Shown one piece after another: positions 36,916-48,703 of a DNA stretch of 64,000 nt. The stretch is from Diospyros lotus (lineage: Eukaryota; Streptophyta; Magnoliopsida; Ericales; Ebenaceae). The notes under the pieces are model-generated. The model was not told the origin of the DNA. It was given only the letters and a program-made list of their open reading frames with translations, and searched no databases. The DNA is taken from assembly GCF_014633365.1 (NCBI RefSeq), contig NC_068341.1, forward strand, positions 6,572,001 through 6,636,000, written 5' to 3'. How positions within the stretch are numbered: the stretch's first letter is position 1; the number at the start of each line of letters is the position of its first letter. Both the position numbers and the translations under genes were made by a program.

Positions 36916-39900
36916 ATGTCGGCGTCAGGAAGCGTCCGAAACCGCGTTTGCGAGAACCGGTTCTACAGTCCGCCGGCGATGCGGAGGCACTACCAGCAGC
37001 AGCAATCGCAGTTGCACAAGCTCTCCAAGCCCAAATCCAAGATGCCGTCGGTCGTGGAGTCCGAGAAGAGAATCGAGTCCGATGATTGCTCATCGACGAC
37101 CACGACGACGGCTCCGTCGGTATCTTCCTCGTATTCGCCGCCGGGGACCGCCAGTTTGACTAATTTGGATAGGTTTCTGGAGCATACTACTCCCTCCGTT
37201 CTTGCTCACTGTTTCTCTAAGGTACTTCAGGCTCTTAAAAAATTTTAGGGTTTGCTTTCGTACCTATTCGCCTTGTCCTTTGCATGCTCAGAGTTTTGAG
37301 GAAAATCAGAAGAAAACAAGAAATGATTGAATATGTTTTTGTGAGTTCTTTCTTTTTTGTGTTTTTTTTTTTTTTTTTAATTTAGCGAGATATGGAAAAT
37401 GAAATGGGCCAAGAAGTTTCTGGGATTAGTGTCTACTATAAATTCTGATATTCATTGCCTTGTCATTATAAATGTTTTTACTTTTGTCTATTCTCTTCGC
37501 AATCAAATGCTGCATTCTGGGATTTTGGTGTGCGCTTTATGTTTTTGATTTTCATACTTCGTTTGGTTGCTGAAACTTTTAGGGAAAAGAAAAGCAGTTA
37601 AATGAAAATTGAGATGCATCACTTTATGAGGTATTGTTGGGTAGAGATATTTGTATTTTTAGATTATCAATTCCGGAACTACTGGTCTTTAATTCTCCTT
37701 CTGCCTTCTTTAACTGGAAGGCGCGGCAAATGGAGTTCACTTTCTTATTGGTTTTGGATTTGCTACTTCCAGTCCCTTTAGTTGAAAAGAAAAAAGAGTT
37801 AGTGTGTCCAAATTGAATTTTGGCTCCAAGATACTTTGGCGAACTAAAGAGTAACCATGTACAGTTTATTTGATATGAATTTGTTGCTTTTTAATTGGTC
37901 TTAGCATTTAGTTTACCATGATCCTGTAATTCTTGGTAGGAGGACGACTTGGAAAGCTTTATCGTTTGGGATTATAGTTAGTTCAGTGTGTTTTATCTTA
38001 ATTTATGTATATAAGTGCATATGGAACTCTGCAGACAAGCAATGGGGAACAGAGAACTAGTGAAGAGGAATTTCACCCTTACTTCATTCTTGAGAATCTC
38101 TGGGAAGCCTTTAAGGAGTGGAGTGCATATGGGGCAGGAGTTCCTCTTGTTTTGGACGAGAGTGACTCTGTTGTGCAATACTATGTGCCATACCTGTCTG
38201 GCATTCAGCTGTATATAGACCCATTGAAGTCCAGCATGAGGCGAAGGTGAGTACTTCAATTCTGATTTTGCTTCTTGTTCTTATCTTTCTGTTTTCCCCA
38301 TTTGACTTTGATGTGAGGTTTTTGACATTGATATTGACTTAAAAAGTCCTTTTAATTGGCTGCTTTGGATTCTGACCAAGTGCCAAAAAAATCATTGGAT
38401 TATTAGAAGTCCCAGTGGTTTTTATGAATTTGAAGTTATGGCTGTAGTTCAATGATGTATTTATGTCCTTTGGGAGCGTGTCCATTTACATTGTGTACAT
38501 CAGTTTGTGCTTCTTGTGAAATATGCCTATCTTGAGAATTATTGTTCCGCATCTTTAGTGATGTCTGGCAATGAATGTTGTCAATCAGTTGTTGCATGCA
38601 ATTCTAGATTATGGTTGATTACCCATGTGTTTTTATGTACTTGAGTTGAATTATTTGTCTAGTAACATTCTCATGTGACAGTTCACTTCCTTATCAGCTC
38701 TCCTTATTATTAACTCAATGTTCACCATCTTTGGAACCTTTTGTCATAAACTAACATTGTTCTACATTTATCAGGATTTAGATTAGGTTGTTTGCCAAAG
38801 GAATTGATTAGGACAAATTAGTTGTCCAAAATGCAAATCTTCTCTGCATCTTGGTTGTAGCTTTTATTGCTTCTCTTTCATCTCTTTCTACCCCTTAGTA
38901 TATGCAGCAAAGAACTTGAAGTGTCCTGTCTACATTATTACCAGCCCTTTTGTTACCATCTGTTGCCCCTTTCTACCCCTATTCCATCGTATATGTAGTA
39001 AAGAAATCGGTATATCTTCATCCTTATATGCCTTTTTTCATCTGTCCATATTTTTAAATTGTAAATACAGCATTTTTTTTTCTGGCACATGTTCAATGAA
39101 AGTAAAATAGTTCGTGTCATAACAGTGTGGTATTTGATAGTTTGATTCATGATGATATTGAACAATCTTTTAAGCACCGAGGATTTACCTTACTTAGCAG
39201 TAAGTATTTTCTGCCTGAAATTTTGGAACATAGGCTAGTCGGACCCTTACCAGTTTTAATCAACTTGACCTCATTCCTTCTCAGTGGCATTTAACAAAAT
39301 TGTGTCATTTCCTTTCCATCCTAAACAATATGGGAACCCCCAATCAGAAGGTATTCAAAGGATTCATTCCACTTGCTTTACAGGTGCATTTATCGGTCTT
39401 CTTCTTACATGCATCTATCTTAACCATGGCTCCTATATTACAGGTGTCACCGCATCTTTATTACTTTGACCTCATTTCGTATTTTGTTTTTTCTTGCTTG
39501 GCAGCACACAATCAATAAACTGATAAGGAAGGGAAGAATCAGCTGCTAACCGATAAAAGAAAAATAATAATATGAGGAGAGGAAGTCACGATGAAGCCCT
39601 CAATCATTCGCTTTGATATGATTCCAGCTAATTGTCCATTTAATAGGCCTTGCAAATGCCCAACAAGAAGTAGCAATGCAAACCATAAGATTTTATCTGT
39701 AAAACCATGCAGACCATTTAGGATGTAAGATAACAAGCAATATAACTGAACATATCCATAATAGAACCTGATTACTCAATTTATTATCTTCATTGGATAA
39801 ATGTTTCTCCAGCCAATTTGGCTTGCTTTGGAGAGGATTACATGGTTCAAGTATCAATGATATGCTTGGGCATAAGAATAATGCTTATGTTATTAGAATC

Positions 39901-42900
39901 TCAAATGTTTGCCTAGCTGGCTTGTTCTCCTAGGTTATACCCTGCTAAGCCAGACTCTAATATGGTGATGTAGTGCCGTCCTTTAAATGACCCACAGCTG
40001 ATGTCTATTCTGGAATTCAATGGGTCAACATGGGGAACAATAATTCAAAATGCTTATGCAGTTTCAATTTGCCGTTCTCTTGCTGAAGCTTGGTTTTGAA
40101 ATGGTATAATTTGTATGATACAATGTTGGCATTATTGACAGTAAGGATCCATTTTCATGATTATTACTGAGGAAACCTGAAAGCCTCTTATGTTCATGCT
40201 AATTTGCTCCCACCTGCCTATGGTTGGCAGGGGAGGATGTAACCTGACTTGTTTTTCTGTCATTCCTGCACCTGGTAGAAATGCAAACCAGGAAAATATT
40301 TATCTTATTCATTACTTCTGGTCACTCTTGATCCTTGTAAAGTGACTTTGCACCTCATCATCACCTGGGAAAAGGGAGGGAGAGTGATTTTCAAAGCATT
40401 TTCTGGTTCATTAGGCCCTTTAAACAGTGAGGCATAAGGTACCACCCCCGCTTACTCTATGATTGCCTATTTTCACAGAAGATCTCAGAAATCCAGTGGT
40501 ATAGCAGAAGGCCATAGCTAGAACCTAACAGGAGGATGGAGAGACACTTTTCCACTTGTTATTACTTGTTTGTGCTAGGTGTTTGTCCCTCAAAGAACCA
40601 CCTGTGACCCAAAACCCTACAATGGTCAATCTTGTATGGAGAGAAGGAAAAGGCACTTTGATATGACATAAGTTTCGCCAGTGATAGAGGGATTCCCACA
40701 ACTGCTCTCCAAGTGTAACGGCCTTTACCTTATCTTGAGGATCCTCGGTATCAATGCCACGCCTTGCCAGATCACTACCGAAAAACCTCACCCCTGAAGC
40801 TCAAGACTGAGGGTTAGGCTATGCAAATCTGCCTTCTTTTAGTTATAATACAAAACATTTGATGGCCGACCTTGAATTGCTGTCTTCAAGTAGGCCTGCG
40901 CAAAACCTGTATTCTTATCTTCATTTCCCTGTGATTAAAACTCCTCATGACCTCAGGGAAAACTTATTTGTTTATCTACAAAATTGGTTTCTGGCTTACA
41001 TAATACCTGTATTCAAGGCAAAGGTGCCCTCATTTCTATAAACCAATTCCCCTGGGTTGAAGATCCACTAACATTCTACCAGTTTCCACCTCATCAAAGA
41101 TTCATTTGAAGTCATTTGGGTGTCATGACCCTAGGAATTACCCAATGATATATTAGTAAATATAATAGTAGGAGTTGGCATACAATATACAATAATTGTA
41201 ATTTCTTTTCTTTCTTTCTGTTATAGTGTTTTGTCCTATTCTATAGACAGTTAGATTAGTTGTTATATTGCACATGGGAGTATGTGGGAGGCTGTTAGGC
41301 TATATATAAGCCGCTAAGGTTGGATGGATTATGCTTGATTTGAATGAATTCTTAATTCTCATTTCTCTCTAAGACTCTCTCCAATCTCCCTCACGTTCCT
41401 TTGTTTCTCCCCCATTTTTTCTCAATATCTCTCCCTCTTTCTACTGATTTCCCCCTTCCTTCAATTCTATTTTCTCTCCTAATTCCCATCACAATCCTAG
41501 CTAACCCTAGGAATGTGACAAGAAAGAAAAGAAATTACAATTATTGTATATTGTATGCCAACTCCTACTATTATATTTACTAATATATCCTTGGGTAATT
41601 CTTAGGGTCATGGGAATTCCCCCTCCTTGAAATGTTTCTTGTCCCTAAGAAACTTATTACCATCTAGCCATTGCTTCTTTATCCAATGCCCATCTTCACC
41701 CATTGGTTTCTTCTTCGCCTTTTCTTGTTCTTATCTCTTATTTCCCTTGTCTCTCACTTTCTCTTTTCTTTTTCTTCAACAGTAACATCAATATGACTTG
41801 CTGCAACACAAATTTCAGCCATCCACCTCTTCCTTAGTGCTGTTAAAAATGGTTCCAAATGTGCCGTCAGCCCTACAACCCCATCCTTTTCAATTACAGA
41901 CATAATTTCAATCCTCTCTGCAAGTAAAAATCTGTACATTACCTCAAACTCTTCTTGCTGCAATGTTACCTTTGCTTTGTCTTGTTTGTCCGTGCCAATG
42001 ACATACGTGTGAGATGTTCCAAGCAAGGTGCCTGGTGCAATCCTTTGTTCCTTCTCTCTAGACTCTTTATTCTGTTGTTTCAGGAGATCAATGGCATCAG
42101 GAGTCTCAGCACCAGTGGCAGTGCTTGAGAAGCTGCCAACTGATTGTGTGCCATCCTCCACTTCCTCCTCCCCAATCTCTTCTTCCATGTACTCCACAGC
42201 CCTCTCCACAGCCAAGACCAAGGGAGCAATGTGTTTAGACCCTTCCATATCTTCAGTAAGGGCCTCCTCAAGTGGAAATACTTTTACTTGTTGGTAGTTA
42301 GAGTACACTAAGGATTTACTTTCAGCAAGGTTGTCTTTCTTCAGCTGCTCCACTTTAAGGAATTCCTCCTTATTAAAACTTCCTTGATAATTATCGAAGT
42401 ATTCTACAGTGAAGTTGTAATGATACTTCTTAGTCAGTATCATTGCAAACTCCTGCAGCTTCGCGCGGAATATTCGACTGAATTCCTAGCACTCTTCATG
42501 TATCCCACTGGTTGTTTCCCTGCACCTTAGATTGAATTGCTCCTTATCCTTGTTGCTACCAACTGAAAATGCAGCATTCTTTGGCTGCCATTGAGGCTCC
42601 ATTTTAATCGAAAATGAAGCATTCTTCTACTGCAATTGAGACTCCATGGGACTCCTTCGTGCACTACTCCTTCTGGCCGAAATCTCATTGACTGGAAAAG
42701 CAATAGGCCAAGAAACATCAGCTCTTTCCATCCTAATTCTCTTTTGTAACTACCTCACCCAATCACCTCTAAAATTGATCCAATAAGTGGCAAATTGCAG
42801 CCATTGTTATGCTTCAAGGTCAAGTCTATTGTAACAACGAAAGGAATCGCACACTTATAGCTACTTGATTGGCCTTCTAGAGTCCTTTAGATCGTCTACC

Positions 42901-45900
42901 TATCAGTCGAAAATCACAATCGAAATCGCAGCACCCGGAACTGCTCTAGGAGTCTCCTTCAAATTCCGAATAGAGATCACAACCAATAATCGATTTGAAT
43001 GCACCCTAGACAGCCTGGACTGCTCGCTATCAATTTCCGATCAACCTTGTTTCCTTCCGACTTAAATCTCAAACACGGAAAATCCACTGCTTAGTTCTTC
43101 AGCAAGGTTCACCACACTTTCGCTGCTCTGTCACGCTTCTACCCACTCAATGGCTGAGGCTCACCGACTTAGGAATGCCTTCAAAACTCCACTCCCAGCT
43201 ACTATGAGCCTTGTTGGAATTAGATATCAGAATTGCCACACTTCTTAGCCAAGACCCAGACCTATTCTATCACCTTCATAGCCACCAAGAATTGGTCGGA
43301 GGACTCGCCTGACCTACTTCCTCTCCCAGCGAGTGTTGGAATTCACCGTCCAATTAGAATCGACTAACGTGAGGGATAACACCCTCCGAACTTGCTCGTG
43401 ATAGCTATAGCTTCCAGATCACCTGGACCTAGGTTTACTTCATGCCTTCACTTTTTTGTCGGAATTGAAATGGTTCAGCGATCTTCCTAGCTGTGCCTCT
43501 TCTTTTGGCCTTAGCTGTCTGCCTTCCTCTTCAAGACTCGGAACATGAGTGCCTCTTGAGCCTTCCAAGTTCAAACTGATGGCCGAGATCGGCTGTGCTC
43601 GCGGTTGCTGCGGAATCAACGATTGCCTCCCGCAGACTATTTTTTTCTCACCCAATCACCAACCACGACTGGAGGACCACTGCACTCCTTGAGTTCACCT
43701 TGATTGACAATCGAACTCGTTGGAATATTTTCTTCGCCTTACTAACGCACCTACAACAGCCTCAGAAAAATCAGTCAGAAATCAACCTGCTCTTCCGCTT
43801 CTATGAATCGTTGGAGCTTCCTTTAGAAACGTCTTGTCTACTTGTCCACAATCTCCGACCAACACTTGCTGAATTTCAACCCAAGAGTCATCAACAGCAT
43901 TGTCAGAATCAATTGGCCAAGTCACCTCCAGGACATCCTCCCGAATGGATTGACTCAATTATTCAATCCATTCTTTGTTGTGTCTAGGATCACTTCCTAT
44001 GATCCTTTCTATTTCTCAACCAATTCACCTACTTCTCCTTCATATCTGAGCCAGCACTCCTCGATTTGGGGCCTTAATCACTGGAAGTAATTTCATTGAT
44101 CTTCAACTTGAATCAAAACCACAGCCAAGGATGGACTGCTCTGATACCATTGTCACATTCCTAGGGTTAGCTAGGATTGTGATAGGAATTAGGAGAGAAA
44201 TCAGAATTGAAGGAAGGGGGATATCAGTAGAAAGAGGGAGAGATATTGAGAGAAAATGGGGGAGAAACAAGAGGAACGCGAGGGAGATTGGAGAGAGTCT
44301 TAGAGAGAAATGAGAATTAAGAATTCATTCAAATCAAACATAATCTATCCAACCTCAGCTAAGGCTTATATATAGCCTAACAGCCCCCGACATATTCTCA
44401 TGTGTAATATAACAACTAGTCTAATTGCCTATAAAATAGAACAAAACACTATAACAAAAAGAAAGAAAAGAAATTACAATTATTGTATATTGTATGCCAA
44501 CTCCTACTATTATATTTACTAATATATCATTGGGTAATTTCTAGGGTCATGACAATCTGGCACTTTCCCTTTGAGATACCTTGATCACCAAAATAGTGAG
44601 AACCTAACCTTATGGCTGAGCATCGCAAATGAATGCTGAAAACCCACCTGCTCTCTGCTGCCCCACTTATTTCACATCAGCCAGATCGTTTCTTGTCCAA
44701 AGTATTTCTGCCACCTAAACAATCTTCTAAATCAACACTAGTGTTGAATGGACTCACCTATACTCCCAAGAATACCTGGGTTTACCATGTTTGGAAAAGG
44801 TGAGAGTGTCTTCTCCAACATCCTTAACTATAAGTACAAACTAGCCACATTAATCTGTTTTCTATGAAGAAGAATGTCAATTTTGTTTGCAAAATAGTAA
44901 TTCCTAACCTGTTACATAGATGGGAGGTTTTCATCCTGCCTCTGACTCTATTTAATCTAAGTTTAGTCTTAAAAATGATGTCATCTTACATTAGAGAGTT
45001 ATGTGACATGCAATTTATTTTTTTAACCATTACATGTGCCCATGCCTCAAATTTTGGACACATCCCCGTATACTGATTAATGATTTAGCAGAGTCTGATT
45101 CATGGACATGAATACGGGTATCATCTTGATACTCATACCTAACCTTATTTATTTATATATACGAACACCATCCTGTAGACATGATTACCTATTCTATCTC
45201 CAGTGATAGTTTCCTTGCAGTCTTTTGAGTCCTGATGGCCAACCGAGTTCATTCCTCCACTATTTCCAACTCAGTCTCCATTACTTCTTGGTACTTTATT
45301 TGGGATGATCAAGTTCTCAGCCTATTAGGAGACTATTCTGGCAACCCCACAAAGAAATACTACTTCCTACTTGTGTATGCACACACGTAAAAGTAACTAG
45401 TATGATTAGAATCACCAAGTCAATGACTCTTAGATGTTCATAAACTAATACACAGTAGGGGAAGATGGAGTGCAGCACATCTTTGGCATACAATTTATTC
45501 AAGTAATTGCTGGTAGCCAGAATTGGTTCTTGTAGTTTCCCTCAGTTTTTTCAATTTTCTTGATATTGGAAACAATTATTAAAAGATCTGTTTTTACTAG
45601 TTTAATATCCCATACCATGCAAATTTGCGAGTATATTGTATGACTGGGCTACCAGGCATTTCTAAGATTGTGCCAAACTTGCTTGCTTCAATAGCCAGGA
45701 CAGATCTAGATTGCTGGCGTAGAGTACAGTCTGTTTTCCATAATCATAGTCCAGTGATCATAACATAACTGGACGAATTTTTTTCCCCCTTTTTTTTTTT
45801 TTTGGGCAGGTGGCCTGGTGAAGAGAGTGATGCAGATTCATCAAGGGAAACTAGTAGTGACGGCAGCAGCGAGGTTGGGCCTGAAAGAGTAGCCAATGAC

Positions 45901-46810
45901 ATCCAGGATATACAGAGCCAGCAGAAAACTGTGAATGGAACTACCCACAGTTTTAGCAGACTTTCATTGAGTAATGGTGCATTTGGTGGAATAACCCCTG
46001 ATGAAGGCGAGATTAGCAACCCTCCCGGATTACTTATATTTGAATACTTGGAGCGGGATCCACCATACAGCCGTAAACCCTTGGCTGACAAGGCAAGTCA
46101 TCTGTTCTTAGTAGATTCTTATGTTATAGTTTGCATCATATAACAAGAATGCCCCATTTATGCAACAGATTGCAACTCTTGCCACTAAATTTCCAAAACT
46201 CAAAACCTATAGAAGCTGTGATCTAACCCCCGCAAGTTGGGTTTCTGTGGCATGGTACAGCTCGTTTATCTTTTGTGTAATTCCTCGACTACATTTTTAG
46301 ATTTACTACTAAGAACTGAAAATGTTTTGTATTCTCTTGATTAAGGTATCCCATATATAGGATACCAACTGGTCCAACCCTACAAAATCTGGACGCTTGT
46401 TTTTTAACATTCCATTCCCTCTCAACGCCCTTCAGAAGTATGTGCTCTCTTTCTCTCTGTATATATATAACATATATTTATTTCTCTCTCTTTTTTCTTT
46501 CTCCGATTTCCATGCTTTCCTCTGCATCAGACGTGTATCCTATGGTATTGCAGGTAGCAGCGGTGATTGGCCACCTCATGCTGGAACTCCTAGAGAGCTG
46601 CATAATGCCAGCATGCCCCTCGAGCTGTCGTTACCTATCTTTGGGCTTGCCTGTTACAAGTTCAAAGTTTCTGTTTGGAATCCAAATGGAGTTTATGAAG
46701 GCCAAAAGGTGAATTCCCTATTGCGGGATGCTGACAAATGGCTTCGTCTTCTACAAGTTCATCACCCTGATCACAACTTCTTCGTATCCCGCAACTCCTA
46801 CTGGAGATGA
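36916..46810 (+). CDS. DUF789 family protein, intact assembly copy
   Basis: Plant protein of the DUF789 family, whose function is unknown. Exons 36916..37221, 38035..38246, 45810..46092, 46169..46254, 46346..46437 and 46554..46810 join to 1236 bases, 411 aa. Landmarks: [12 protein letters not shown] (residues 84-95), [18 protein letters not shown] and [18 protein letters not shown] in exon 2, [16 protein letters not shown] then [17 protein letters not shown] in exon 3, [23 protein letters not shown] across exons 4-5, and C-terminal [13 protein letters not shown] to SYWR. The first ~75 residues are Gln/Ser/Thr-rich and poorly conserved. The ATG at 36916 was preferred because the longer open frame upstream begins at a GTG. 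Intron 3 has a GC-AG border (AAG/GCAAGT). Intron 2 is 7.6 kb and contains an LTR element. Compared with the retro-fragment at 49167, exon 6 lacks 6 bases (two codons before HAGTPREL). Confidence 0.92.
41121..44554 (-). mobile_element. rearranged LTR element in DUF789 intron 2, right copy
   Basis: Assembly duplicate of 23295..26728 with the same structure: inverted LTR at 41121..41520, truncated 3' LTR near 41521-41620, internal region, primer-binding site just left of 44151, and LTR 44151..44554. Confidence 0.75.
41754..42443 (-). CDS. hypothetical 229-aa protein inside the LTR element, right copy
   Basis: Same frame as 23928..24617 with the same predicted protein. No function can be assigned. 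Confidence 0.3.
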   Translation of the reverse strand: MILTKKYHYNFTVEYFDNYQGSFNKEEFLKVEQLKKDNLAESKSLVYSNYQQVKVFPLEEALTEDMEGSKHIAPLVLAVERAVEYMEEEIGEEEVEDGTQSVGSFSSTATGAETPDAIDLLKQQNKESREKEQRIAPGTLLGTSHTYVIGTDKQDKAKVTLQQEEFEVMYRFLLAERIEIMSVIEKDGVVGLTAHLEPFLTALRKRWMAEICVAASHIDVTVEEKEKRK

Positions 46811-47425
46811 GAAAGAGACCGAGAGAAAGTGCCCTTTTTGAAAACCCTTTCTCCAAGAATTCAAGCCCAACGATCCACCGTGTTCCTCCTCCTCCTCGAC
46901 CTCAACGTTTTTCTTGACATTGCTGGTTAAATATGCAGCAGCTTAAACAATTTTCATACTTAAAACGTTTGTGTTGCCCTGCACTAGTTATCCCCCGACT
47001 GACTATGCGAATGCCGCGGTTTAGTTTTTGCTTGGGCTTGAAAGGTGATAAGTGTGGTGGAGAAATGCTTTTGGGATGCTACATAAAATGCATAAATACA
47101 AGAAGTTCCATCATAATGGGGTCATGCCATGATTGTCTTGTAGTTTTGAGTTGGCATTTTATGGTTTTGCTTTTCAAGCGTTGATGACCAAAGAAAATCA
47201 GTTGGAGCTTCCTTTGAACCAGATGGATGCGATAACTTAATAATATTAACTTGTATGCATGTATGTAATGTGGCAGGCGAAAAGAAAAGCTGCAAAATGC
47301 TTGTGAATTAGTAGTAGATCATATAAACCTTATTTAGAACTTATTTGGACTGACAATGCGTTGGTGTAACTTGTTGCTTCTGCTAGTCTGATATGGAGCG
47401 ATTTCCAGTACATTCTCTGTTAGAA

Positions 47426-48164
47426 GCTGTTTGGCTTACCCTATTTTTCACTAACTTATAAACTGTTTAGTTTTAAGTTGTGAGTAAAACTTAAACGTTG
47501 GATAAAGTTTATGTCGATAATTTGTTTAGATAATTATATTTTTAAGTTATAAGTTATATAATTAAGTGTTTAATTTGTAAAAGCTAATAAGGTGTTACAA
47601 CTTAACAAAAATATTAAAATAGATATATTGTTAAATAATATAAATAAAAAATATTAATTTTAAAAAAATAAATTATAAATTAATATTTAATTGATAAAAT
47701 TATTATAATTACACATTTATAAATTATATATAATTATATATACATACATACAGAGAGGTTGATGGAAGAAGAAATGATGGATGATAGAGGAGCTACAGGC
47801 GATAGACAACAACAGACATGGAGGCAGCGATGGTCGACGGAGATGAGTTTGGAAGCGGGACGGTGAGGACAAGTTAGAGGGAGTGAGATGAAGGAAATGA
47901 ATAAATTAAAAATTAAGAAGAGTGTGAGGACAAATCTATCATTTACTTAATCAATGCAAAAAAAAAACACTCTTAAAAAGCTTATTTGAAAAGGCCAGGG
48001 AAGGGAGAAAAGAGGGGCACCTTGTCTCAATCGCTGTTAAAATAACTTATAATTTTGATAGTATTTAAACTCTTAAATGCTGTCAAACTTATAAAAAATA
48101 AATTACGTAACTTATAAACTAATTCAGTAACTTATAAGTGATCAAACCGATTAAGCAAACACCC
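47426..48164. mobile_element. MITE-like element between DUF789 and Di19, right copy
   Basis: Assembly duplicate of 29599..30337. In this complete context it lies in the tail-to-tail spacer between the DUF789 3' UTR and the Di19 stop codon. Confidence 0.4.
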
Positions 48165-48703
48165 TCTTAATCATACGGACTATGGGTGTATACAGTTTGG
48201 TGCTAGTCTTTGTTGCTGCATTTTCATTTGGTGGTGGATTGTGGAAATGACTTCATGCCGTTGCTAAAAAAACAAAAAAATAAAAATAAAAATAAAAATA
48301 CAAAAGAATTTGGTTTGAAACACATTACAGTACCTTAGGGATTGGTAATTTTATCTATAAGCACGCATGGATTAGGCTCTCGCTGCTGGAAGGAGGGACC
48401 AACTTGCTATGAGTTAGATCTCATTTTGTAAGACTTGGAACTTGAAGTGCTACCTGAGGCTCCAGCTCTGGATGATTTTACCATGTGCAGCACGGATTGG
48501 CTTATATAGAGGAAAAAAGGAAACATAATGTAGAAATAAAAGGTAATTTGCATAGGTTCTTTGCTTCTTTACATACACTAGGACACTATCTGCCTCGATT
48601 CCTCTAATGATGAGATCAACTACATTTGTCGTTTACTTCTTCAAATTAGAGTAGGAGCAGGAAACTACGTTATAGCAGATCTGCCCCTCGTTTTCTTTGA
48701 AGC

